Part shown: piece by piece, positions 30,521 to 37,932 of the stretch
Layout of the letters: the number at the start of each line of letters is the position of its first letter
Numbering within the stretch: the first letter of the stretch is position 1
Source: Nitrospirota bacterium
Lineage (GTDB): Bacteria; Nitrospirota; Thermodesulfovibrionia; UBA6902
Direction of reading: 5' to 3'
DNA length: 46,695 bases
Assembly (NCBI GenBank): GCA_016234115.1
Contig: JACRHD010000010.1
Coordinates: 1 to 46,695, forward strand
Notes under the pieces: generated by a model
What the model was told of the DNA's origin: nothing
The model's database searches: none
What the model saw: the letters and a program-made list of their open reading frames with translations, nothing else
Translations under genes and position numbers: made by a program

Positions 30521-33214
30521 TTAATGTGCAAGTGCCTTCTCCACATGGTCCCTGACAAATTCCTCAATATACCAGTCAGTGACGGCGTCGTTGTACATGA
30601 CCATATCAAGCTGTTTGGTGTAGGCGGTCAGCTTGCCCATTACGGAAAGCCTGTCTTCAATGTCGGACGGGTTGTATTTGGTCAGCATTGCATTGACCAC
30701 ATCTTCTTTAACATCAACTCTGAAATTCATCGCCTTCAGAATTTCTTTTATAAGCCGCACTCTCCTCAGTTTCCTGTCGGTCGCAGCGCCGCCGCCTTTG
30801 AAGAAGAATTTGATATAGTTGTCATTTATATTTTCTCCCGCATAAGCCTCCACCATCGAGAAGTGATATCCGAGCCTTATGCTGAAGGTCATGTAATTCA
30901 GCGAAACGATAGCGTAGCTCTTTTCAGCCATTTTAAGGAGCTGCGCCTCTGTCATGGCTGCCGTTTGCGCCGCCATTCCGAGGAAACCTCTTGCGTCCAC
31001 GGGAGGGGGGCCTGGCCATCTCATTTCCCTCATGCCTTTCAGGAACGAGGAGAAAGGTATCGAGGTAATGTCTTCCGGCGCCGCCTTCTTCTTAAAGTCT
31101 TTCACCCCGCCGCCGATGTCTATAAGGCGAGCTTCAACGGGGATCCCCGCCCTGAGCACTATAGCCTGTTCGTCTATATCGCTGGTGTCGTTTGACTCCG
31201 CAAATGTGATGGCGGACATAAGGTCTTCAAAGCTGTCGATATCGCGTCCCCTGCCGGTCTTGAATATCTCCGCCATTGCCATTTCATGTGCAAACCGCGT
31301 TATATCGTGAAATGTCCGGCAATTCTCGGGAGCAAATCCTTCTTTGTCGGGATCGATCAGGTTTAAGGGGACTATCAACTTCAGGACCTTCTCCAGTAAT
31401 CTGAAAAGGTGAGTATCGTTAAACGTCGAGCGTTGAGCGTCGGTCCTTAAATTGATCAATTCCTCCACTTTCCCCTCATACACATTGCAATTGATTGCGT
31501 CCACCGTTATTTCCTGGCCGTCTCTGATGATGTCCGTGGCGTTTCCCGTATCGAGAATAGTCGGCACCTTATATTCTCTCGAAAGAGACGCCATATGTCC
31601 TGTCGCGCTCCCGACATCCGTAATAATGGCGGAGGCCCTGTCCATGACCGTCACATATTTCGGCGCAGTATGTATTGCCACAAGCACTGAGCCTTCAGGG
31701 AAGTCTTTGAGGCCTTCGTCGTCTTTAAGAACGAACGCCTTGCCGCAAGCTATCCCTTTACAGGCAACGACGCCCCTGTCAATCAGAATTTTATATTTCT
31801 CAATCCTTCTTGGGACGACGGGCGCTGTACTCTTTACATCAAACGTTCTTAATTGGCGACTTTGCAGTATGTATATCCGGTCATTGTCGTCCAGCGCCCA
31901 TTCCGTGTCCTGTGGCGAGCCGTAATGGGCTTCAAGAATTTCGGAGTACCCTGAAAGCATTATTATCTGTTCATCCGTCAGACACTGGATTCCTCTTAAA
32001 TTATCCGGCACGGCAACGTCTGTGATATCGCCGTCTGTGTTACATATGCACATGCGCTGCTGGACCGGCACCCGTTTTTCTGAAATGGAGCCCGTCTCCC
32101 TTGAAACGATATAGAGATTCGGGGTTTCCGTGCCGTCTACCACCAGATTGCCGAGACCCCATATCGCATTAATTACGGTCGTCTTCTTTTCAGGATCATT
32201 CGGCTCCCGTGAGTACATGACCCCGCCTGCCTTTGCAGTGATCATCTTCAGGACCCCAACCGACATTACCATGTCGTCATCACAAAAGCCCTTGGTCTTG
32301 TAATAGAATATCGCCCTGGGATTGAACAGGCTCGCCACAACCTCCTTGTATTTCCGGAGGACGGAATTGAGAGGCACATTGAGAAAGGTTGAATATTGTC
32401 CTGCGAAGCTGAATGCCCCGTCTTCATGAATAGCACTGCTGCGGACCGACACCTTAAATTCCCCTTCAACCCCCTCCGTCAAAGGGTGAGATTCCGGAAT
32501 TCCTCCTTTGACGGAGGGGGATAAAGGGGGATTTTTTAACTGCTCAATCTTTAACCTCTCAACTGCTGTTTCTATTGCCGTCCGCAGGTCATCCGGCAGC
32601 TCCGCATTTATAGCCAGTTCCCGGATCTCTCCGCTTGCCAGGTCGATATCCTCCATGTTATCCGCCTTCAATACAGAAAGCCTTTCATTTATTTTATCAG
32701 CTAACCTGTTATGGTCCATGAATTTCCTGTAAGCGTATGCGCTGATTGAAAATCCCTCGGGCGTCAGCAGGGCAAGACGGCTCCTTATCTCTCCAAGGTG
32801 AGCCATCTTTCCGCCGGCGATATTCATCATTTCCTTTGTAAGGTTTTCGACGGGAATGGTAATATCGCTGACCGGAATCTCGATCTTGTGTGCCAACGTC
32901 AACTCTATTTCCGACTTAATATTTTCATGTTTTCCGAGCAATGACCCGAACCTGTTATGAGACAGGATATTGAGGCATTCGATGATGTTTAATACCTTGT
33001 CCGACAGTAAACCGACATTCGTGTTCAGATAATGCCTGTCAAACAGGTATTCGCCTGAGCTCTTCTCTTCCATGTCCGCCATGAGGCTGAGGACGGCGTT
33101 ATTTTCGGCAAGGAGTTTCTGAAAGACAATGTATCTTTCTTTCAGAGAGGCCCGCAGGTTTCCTTTACTTTTTGTCTTGTCGGATTTTCTGAACCGTTTA
33201 AAGATATTTAGCAT
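30521..33214 (-). CDS. PEP-synthase-like protein with a changed C-terminal domain
   Basis: This 897-residue protein has an unrecognised helical N-terminus (1-120), then a pyruvate phosphate dikinase ATP-grasp domain (about 125-455; KVSVRSSAIHEDG, FAGQYSTFLNV). A swivelling phospho-His domain follows (475-590) with H540 in SATGHMASLSRE. The usual PEP/pyruvate TIM barrel is missing; instead about 300 residues with no known match follow. These begin FAHEMAMAEIF and include the FAE motif (661-674, SFEDLMSAITFAES). It may transfer phosphate to another acceptor, or act as a regulatory phosphotransferase. An in-frame repeat interrupts the ATP-grasp part (228-251). It diverges from the GntR gene. Confidence 0.82.
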   Translation of the reverse strand: MLNIFKRFRKSDKTKSKGNLRASLKERYIVFQKLLAENNAVLSLMADMEEKSSGEYLFDRHYLNTNVGLLSDKVLNIIECLNILSHNRFGSLLGKHENIKSEIELTLAHKIEIPVSDITIPVENLTKEMMNIAGGKMAHLGEIRSRLALLTPEGFSISAYAYRKFMDHNRLADKINERLSVLKADNMEDIDLASGEIRELAINAELPDDLRTAIETAVERLKIEQLKNPPLSPSVKGGIPESHPLTEGVEGEFKVSVRSSAIHEDGAFSFAGQYSTFLNVPLNSVLRKYKEVVASLFNPRAIFYYKTKGFCDDDMVMSVGVLKMITAKAGGVMYSREPNDPEKKTTVINAIWGLGNLVVDGTETPNLYIVSRETGSISEKRVPVQQRMCICNTDGDITDVAVPDNLRGIQCLTDEQIIMLSGYSEILEAHYGSPQDTEWALDDNDRIYILQSRQLRTFDVKSTAPVVPRRIEKYKILIDRGVVACKGIACGKAFVLKDDEGLKDFPEGSVLVAIHTAPKYVTVMDRASAIITDVGSATGHMASLSREYKVPTILDTGNATDIIRDGQEITVDAINCNVYEGKVEELINLRTDAQRSTFNDTHLFRLLEKVLKLIVPLNLIDPDKEGFAPENCRTFHDITRFAHEMAMAEIFKTGRGRDIDSFEDLMSAITFAESNDTSDIDEQAIVLRAGIPVEARLIDIGGGVKDFKKKAAPEDITSIPFSSFLKGMREMRWPGPPPVDARGFLGMAAQTAAMTEAQLLKMAEKSYAIVSLNYMTFSIRLGYHFSMVEAYAGENINDNYIKFFFKGGGAATDRKLRRVRLIKEILKAMNFRVDVKEDVVNAMLTKYNPSDIEDRLSVMGKLTAYTKQLDMVMYNDAVTDWYIEEFVRDHVEKALAH
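32462..32533. repeat. In-frame inverted repeat inside the PEP-synthase-like gene
   Basis: AACCCCCTCCGTCAAAGG and CCTTTGACGGAGGGGG face each other, encoding NPPLSPSVKGGIPESHPLTE. This is the peptide typical of a small mobile palindromic repeat inserted without a frameshift. Confidence 0.75.
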
Positions 33215-33373
33215 GCTGATTAGAGACCTGGCTATAACAGGACTTTTTAAAATTTTCTGACTTATAACAATTATAAATGGAAAGAATTAAAATTTGCGTC
33301 ATAAAATATTCAGAATAGATAAACTGCGCCTTATTTAATTTTCTAATTAAATTATAAAATTCCCGTAAAGGTC

Positions 33374-33402
33374 TTGACAAACATACTTTAAGTTTATATT
33401 AT
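33374..33402 (+). promoter_or_regulatory. Sigma-70 promoter of the GntR gene, with AT-rich palindrome
   Basis: TTGACA, a 17-base spacer and TATTAT, about 60 bp before the start codon at 33462. ATTATAACATTATAAT (33400-33415) follows directly, a palindromic AT-rich stretch that could be an operator for the GntR protein itself. Confidence 0.7.
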
Positions 33403-33461
33403 TATAACATTATAATGAATAAGATAATAAAGACATAAAGACAGTATGAATTCTCTCGAAC

Positions 33462-34196
33462 ATGGATAATTTAATAGACAGGCATAAATCCGAGAAGCTG
33501 TATGTGCAGCTCTTCGACATTCTTAAAAAGAAGATAGAAGACGGTGATTGGCCTGTCACTTCTCAAATACCCACGGAAGAAGAGATTTGCAGGACTTACG
33601 AAGTAAGCAAGGCCACCGTAAGGCTCTCTGTGCTTGAGCTCGTAAGACAGGGATATCTTACCCGCCAGCAGGGGAAAGGGACATTCGTTTGCAAAAGGAT
33701 AATTCCCGAAGGCCTGATGATGTCGACCAGTTTCAGAGAGCTTATGCTTGAAGCCGGGGTCAATTTCTCAACAAAGCTTCTTGCAAAGACTGTTACAATG
33801 CCCATCGATGATATCGATGTGAAACTTGGCGTCCCTGAAGACAGGCATATCATTTATATCAGGAGACTCCGCCTGCTGGATAATGAACCTATTCTGCTTC
33901 AGGAATCGTATATCCCGCATCATCTGTGTCCTTCCCTGCTTCACGATGACGTTGAAGATAATTCCCTGTTCGATCTCTTTGAAAAAAAATATGGGATGAA
34001 GATTACGAGGATAGTGGACTTCATAGAAATTGCCCATGTCACCGCTGCTGAGGGGCAGGTGCTCGGTCTGCCCGAAGGGGCCGTCGCCATGCTGCTGGAA
34101 CAGCACTTCTACGCTGGAGATACACAGGTCATGTATATGCGTTCGGTCAAGAGACCGGAGCGGTTCAGGTTTTATATAGAGATGGAGAGAAAGTGA
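33462..34196 (+). CDS. GntR-family regulator with UTRA ligand-binding domain
   Basis: This 244-residue protein has an N-terminal winged helix (15-80; PTEEEICRTYEVSKATVRLSVLELVRQG, YLTRQQGKGTFV). A UTRA domain follows (90-240; VPEDRHIIYIRRLRLLDNEPILLQESYIP), the HutC subgroup layout. These sense a small metabolite and repress neighbouring transport or catabolic genes. It stands directly upstream of the CBS-SLC13-LCIB-NhaD group and is the most likely regulator of that group, and perhaps of the divergent PEP-synthase-like gene. Confidence 0.9.
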   Translation: MDNLIDRHKSEKLYVQLFDILKKKIEDGDWPVTSQIPTEEEICRTYEVSKATVRLSVLELVRQGYLTRQQGKGTFVCKRIIPEGLMMSTSFRELMLEAGVNFSTKLLAKTVTMPIDDIDVKLGVPEDRHIIYIRRLRLLDNEPILLQESYIPHHLCPSLLHDDVEDNSLFDLFEKKYGMKITRIVDFIEIAHVTAAEGQVLGLPEGAVAMLLEQHFYAGDTQVMYMRSVKRPERFRFYIEMERK

Positions 34197-34199
34197 AAA

Positions 34200-34273
34200 G
34201 AATACAGAATACAGGAGACAGAATAAAAATAAGGGCCTTTATTCTGGATTCTGACTCCTGAATTCTGAATTCT
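34200..34273. repeat. Inverted heptamer repeat (second copy of the type at 29342)
   Basis: GAATACAGAATACAGGAGACAG at the left is inverted as CTGGATTCTGACTCCTGAATTC at the right. It occupies the gap between the GntR and CBS genes. Confidence 0.75.
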
Positions 34274-34296
34274 TATACAATCAAAAAGGAGGCTTT

Positions 34297-34824
34297 ATGT
34301 CAACAAGCAAGGTGGCAAAGGATTTGATGATTGACGTCTTTGAATTCCCCCACATACCTTATTGGTTCTCAATAAGGCAGGCCATAGGGATTATCAAGAA
34401 ATCCCTGCTCACCAAGGAAAAATGTCTTCAGCCGATGGCGGTGCTGGTATTTGATGAAAAGTACAACCTCGTCGGAACGGTATCGATGAAGGACATACTT
34501 CGAGGCCTCGAGCCGAGGTTCCTGAAGCCTACAACAAAAGCTCAGGGTCATGTAGCGGATGAAGCCGGATTATCTGTTCTCTGGGACACTCTTTTCAACA
34601 AAGAGTCAAAAGAGATGGCGGAGAAACCGATAAGCGATGTTATGACTCCGGCTAAATTCTTCGTGCTGCCGGACGACCCTATCACAAAGGCGGCATACCT
34701 CATGGTGCATAATGAACTGGCTTTGCTTCCCGTTCTTGAGAACAATAAAAAGTTTGTCGGTCTCGTGAGAATGATAGAAGTCTTTGATGAGCTGTCAAAT
34801 AATATTCTGGAAGGAAGGGGGTAA
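34297..34824 (+). CDS. CBS-domain protein, permease-linked
   Basis: This 175-residue protein has two CBS motifs. The first runs from AKDLMIDVFEFPHIPYWFS to GTVSMKDILRGL. The second has ISDVMTPAKFFVLPDDPITKAAYLMV and ENNKKFVGLVRMIEVFDEL. Tandem CBS pairs bind adenine nucleotides and often gate transporters. The gene lies six bases before the SLC13 permease and is presumably its regulator. A second, shorter CBS protein with the same PHxPYWF N-terminus (37381) stands before the NhaD antiporter. Confidence 0.88.
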   Translation: MSTSKVAKDLMIDVFEFPHIPYWFSIRQAIGIIKKSLLTKEKCLQPMAVLVFDEKYNLVGTVSMKDILRGLEPRFLKPTTKAQGHVADEAGLSVLWDTLFNKESKEMAEKPISDVMTPAKFFVLPDDPITKAAYLMVHNELALLPVLENNKKFVGLVRMIEVFDELSNNILEGRG

Positions 34825-34829
34825 ATACA

Positions 34830-36350
34830 ATGGCAGAGAAAGATATTAATACATCTCAAGGGCTGCCGGAAGCTCCGAAAGATATAGTTGTGGCGGAAGC
34901 TCCGAAAGTCCCTTTTGACTGGAAGCGTACGTTTTTTATTTTATTAGGCCTGGGACTTTTTCTTTTCGTTTATTTTATGCCGCCCTGGAGTGACGCCATT
35001 GACCCGACTGGAAAGGCGTTCCCTTTGCCGAAGGAGGGGAAAGGCGCTTTGGCCCTTTTCATGCTGGCAAGCATCTGGTGGATTTTTGAGGTTGTGCCGA
35101 TCGGCGTGACAGCCATAGCAATCGGCGTGTTTCAGGCCCTGTTCGCGATCCGTCCCGCAAAAGAGGCCTTCAAGGATTTCATGGACCCCTCGGTTATGTT
35201 TATCTTTGCTTCGGTCGTAGTTGGACTTGCATTTACGAAATCAGGTCTTACAAAACGCCTTGCTTACAAGATGCTTCAGGTCGTGGGAGAGAAGACAAAT
35301 ATGATTTTATTGGGAGCATTGGTAGTTACCGCAGGGCTTGCACATGTTATGGCGCATACCGCTGCCGCTGCCACTGTATTTCCGATACTCCTTGCGGTCA
35401 ATGCCCTGTATGGTGAAGGGGACAAACAGACAAATTTCGGTAAATCTTTGTTTATCGGCATGGCTTACGCGGCAGGTGCAGGCAGCGTAATCACCTTTTT
35501 GGGTTCAGCGCGCGCCGCTGCCGGCGCAGGCATGTTTGCCGAATTCACCGGCAGGACCATCGGGTTCTTTGAACTTACGAAATACTCTTTCATTATCGGC
35601 TGGGGAATGGTCTTCCTGATATGGGTTTACCTGATGGTCTTTCTGAAGCCTGAAAAGAAAATAATACCCGGGCTTAAGGAAAAGGTCGGCAAGCTCACAA
35701 AAGAACTCGGGCCAATGACCAGGGATGAGAAGTTTGTGATCATCACTGTCATAGGCGCTATAGCCGTAATGTCCATGCAGGCCTTTGTGCCCGCCTTAAA
35801 GTCGCTGGACAGGGCCGCAATCATGCTCGTATCAACTCTCTTATTCTTCGTATTTAAGGTGCTGACTGTTAAGGAGCTTGAGGACATCCCCTGGAATATC
35901 ATCCTCCTCTTCAGCGGCGCTATGAGTATAGGTTTCTGTCTCTGGCAGACAGGCGCGGCCCAGTGGCTGGCGGTGAACTGGCTCGTCATGTTCCAGAACG
36001 CGCACTGGCTCGTATTCGTTCTGAGTATAGCGACCTTCGTGCTCATCATGACAAATTTCATCATGAACGTGGCTGCAATCGCAATATCGCTGCCGGTTTC
36101 TCTTGTCATAGCGCCCTATCTGGGGGTTGCGCCTGATGTGATTTTTTATTCATCACTGTTGACAGCAGGCATGCCTTTTGTGCTTTTGATCGGAGCTGCG
36201 CCGAATGCTATTGCCTACGAGTCGAAACAGTTTACCCCCGGTGAGTTTTTCAGGCATGGGTTGTTGCTGAGCGTCGGATTGGTAGCGATTATAGGATTGG
36301 CAATAGTCACTTTCTGGCCGATGATGGGAATGCCGACATTGATGAAATAG
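34830..36350 (+). CDS. SLC13/DASS-family permease with atypical sodium motifs
   Basis: This 506-residue protein has about 11-12 membrane helices and fits the SLC13 family (divalent anion:sodium symporters: sulfate, dicarboxylates). Blocks such as WWIFEVVPIGVTAIAIGVF and NIILLFSGAMSIG are family features. The two SNT sodium-site motifs are changed: the first region reads AHTAAAATVFP and the second NFIMNVAAIAISLP, where SNTA is usual. This predicts altered ion coupling or substrate. Neighbouring LCIB-like and NhaD genes suggest bicarbonate or another anion, but the family alone cannot decide. Confidence 0.85.
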   Translation: MAEKDINTSQGLPEAPKDIVVAEAPKVPFDWKRTFFILLGLGLFLFVYFMPPWSDAIDPTGKAFPLPKEGKGALALFMLASIWWIFEVVPIGVTAIAIGVFQALFAIRPAKEAFKDFMDPSVMFIFASVVVGLAFTKSGLTKRLAYKMLQVVGEKTNMILLGALVVTAGLAHVMAHTAAAATVFPILLAVNALYGEGDKQTNFGKSLFIGMAYAAGAGSVITFLGSARAAAGAGMFAEFTGRTIGFFELTKYSFIIGWGMVFLIWVYLMVFLKPEKKIIPGLKEKVGKLTKELGPMTRDEKFVIITVIGAIAVMSMQAFVPALKSLDRAAIMLVSTLLFFVFKVLTVKELEDIPWNIILLFSGAMSIGFCLWQTGAAQWLAVNWLVMFQNAHWLVFVLSIATFVLIMTNFIMNVAAIAISLPVSLVIAPYLGVAPDVIFYSSLLTAGMPFVLLIGAAPNAIAYESKQFTPGEFFRHGLLLSVGLVAIIGLAIVTFWPMMGMPTLMK

Positions 36351-36367
36351 ACAATTTCACCCCGTAG

Positions 36368-36417
36368 GGGCAGGCCCCCGTGCCTGCCCGATATGGGGCA
36401 ACCACAGAGGGTTGCCC
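36368..36417. repeat. Two adjacent GC-rich hairpins
   Basis: GGGCAGGC/GCCTGCCC (36368-36389) and GGGCAACC/GGTTGCCC (36396-36417). They belong to the GTAGGGGCAGGCCCCCGTGCC family of intergenic repeats and lie between the permease and carbonic-anhydrase-like genes. Confidence 0.7.
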
Positions 36418-36433
36418 TTGCAAATGGAGATGT

Positions 36434-37147
36434 ATGGATACTGCAAAAATCCTGACAAAGTTTTTCGACAAGACATACACCGAGATCGAATTCATCAAAA
36501 AGACTTATGAGGCTTTGAGACAATTGGGTTTTAATGATGAAAATTCGATTGCCGCCACATGCATCTGCCGGGACGAGATTTCACAGTCCCTGAGGAGCAT
36601 TATTAAACACATGTGGGGTGAGGCCTTCAATCTTTCGAGCCTTGCCGGGATGTTCTTTGCGGGAAAAACGGGATTGGCAGCGGCCATGCATCACGCGCCG
36701 ATTGAAGGCGGAAAGGAGCGGTACGTCTTTTACGCCCTGCCGCACATAGCAATTGACGCCGAGGGGCATATAGGAATCTGCAAGCGTATGGGCAGAGAAG
36801 GAGAATCGGTCGCCTGCGGCGCGCTGAACGCCTTTCAAAAAGAAATGGCCGGAGGCAGGGTCAATCTGATGATGGACAACGAGGACGTTGAACAGAGCCT
36901 TATCAGGATGAGACTCTTGAGAGAGATACCATACGGCCACGTCCCCGACCTCCTTGAACTCACAAGGATAACGCAAGCGGCAATACAGGCAGACCTTGAA
37001 AACACGATAACGAAAGTTGTGGATGTTAAAAAGAGCAACTATGCGGTGATAACCGGAATACAGATACACGGCGCGGATATCAACTATATCTGGCCCTCCT
37101 CGTGTTACGCGGTGGTGGATGGGGAAAGAATCAGTTTGAGAGTTTAG
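36434..37147 (+). CDS. LCIB-type carbonic anhydrase-like protein
   Basis: This 237-residue cytoplasmic protein matches the limiting-CO2-inducible B (LCIB) family: CICRDEISQSL (43-53), LAGMFFAGKTGLAAAMHHAP (70-89), ALPHIAIDAEGHIG (101-114) and SVACGALNAF (125-134). Candidate zinc ligands are C45, H104 and C128, with the R46/D47 dyad, as in beta-carbonic-anhydrase-like LCIB proteins that hydrate CO2 or dehydrate bicarbonate. The start at 36434 gives the family-like N-terminus; an earlier in-frame start lies in repeat sequence. Position between an anion permease and a sodium/proton antiporter supports a role in inorganic carbon handling. Family assignment is from memory of the motifs. Confidence 0.72.
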   Translation: MDTAKILTKFFDKTYTEIEFIKKTYEALRQLGFNDENSIAATCICRDEISQSLRSIIKHMWGEAFNLSSLAGMFFAGKTGLAAAMHHAPIEGGKERYVFYALPHIAIDAEGHIGICKRMGREGESVACGALNAFQKEMAGGRVNLMMDNEDVEQSLIRMRLLREIPYGHVPDLLELTRITQAAIQADLENTITKVVDVKKSNYAVITGIQIHGADINYIWPSSCYAVVDGERISLRV

Positions 37148-37371
37148 AGAGTTTATAGAGTTGAAGGAGTTTAAATAGAGTCTGTGTATAAAGTGCCACT
37201 TTTTATTTTCGTCATACCCGAAGTCCTTAATCGGGTATCCAGAACTTACTGTAAAGACTGGATTCCCGCTCAACAGACTGCGGGAATGACGGTCTAATGC
37301 TGAGTTTATACACAGACACTAAATATCCACAAAACTCTTCAAACTCTCAAACTCCCTGAACTCTATAGAAG
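37137..37371. repeat. Nested inverted repeat with a GTCATTCCCG core
   Basis: Outer arms are heptamers (GAGTTTA units at 37141-37178; AAACTCT units at 37331-37360). Inside lies a 13-bp perfect inverted repeat (GTCTGTGTATAAA, 37180-37192, with 37305-37317). At the centre is a GTCATACCCG...GGGAATGAC element (37211-37291). Three layers are stacked one inside the other. Confidence 0.72.
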
Positions 37372-37380
37372 GAGTCTGAC

Positions 37381-37803
37381 ATGACAAAGGACAAAACCGT
37401 AGAAGACATCATGGTCGGCATTTCAGAATACCCTCACGTGCCGTACTGGTTCGCCATAAGCAAGGCCGTGGAGATAGTCAGATTGTCTCTTTACGGAGGC
37501 GGGAGTTATCCTGTTCCGATGGTAGCGCTTGTATTTGACGAAAGATACGACCTGATGGGGATATTGTCCTTAAGGGACTTATTAAAGGGGCTTAAAGGGC
37601 CTGAAAAGGCGGCAGACCGCCCAGTGAGCGCGATAATGTCGCCTCTGAAATTCCATGTCGAACCGTTTGACGGCATCCGCAAGGCGGCGGATTTAATGAT
37701 TCAGAATGATCTTGAAATGCTGCCGGTTATAGAAGACCAAAGACACTTTGTCGGTCTTGTCAGAATAGCAGAGGTATTTGATGAATTGTTGAATGAGATT
37801 TAA
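37381..37803 (+). CDS. CBS-domain protein, antiporter-linked
   Basis: This 140-residue tandem CBS protein is shorter than the one at 34297 but clearly related: VEDIMVGISEYPHVPYWFA, VALVFDERYDLMGILSLRDLLKGL, then VSAIMSPLKFHVEPFDGIRKAADLM. It probably binds adenine nucleotides. It sits between the LCIB-like gene and nhaD, with GAAGGAG before its start. Confidence 0.87.
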   Translation: MTKDKTVEDIMVGISEYPHVPYWFAISKAVEIVRLSLYGGGSYPVPMVALVFDERYDLMGILSLRDLLKGLKGPEKAADRPVSAIMSPLKFHVEPFDGIRKAADLMIQNDLEMLPVIEDQRHFVGLVRIAEVFDELLNEI

Positions 37804-37807
37804 AAGA

Positions 37808-37841
37808 AATTCAATATTCAAAATTCAAGATTCAAGATTCA
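37808..37841 (+). repeat. ATTCAAA heptamer array
   Basis: About five degenerate units of ATTCAAA/ATTCAAG follow the CBS gene stop, the same unit as at 17097. Confidence 0.65.
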
Positions 37842-37866
37842 GCAAAATTAAAAGGAGGGCAACAAA

Positions 37867-37932
37867 ATGAGCGCTGAAGCAGCAGTAACATCTTTTCGCA
37901 GCAAACAACTACAAGGAGGTCCAAACAAATGA
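37867..37932 (+). CDS. Possible 21-residue leader peptide before nhaD
   Basis: The frame MSAEAAVTSFRSKQLQGGPNK has an excellent AAAAGGAGGG ribosome binding site, and its stop TGA overlaps the nhaD start codon (ATGATGA). It could couple translation of nhaD or act as an attenuation leader. No family is recognised, and its reality is unproven. Confidence 0.4.
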   Translation: MSAEAAVTSFRSKQLQGGPNK

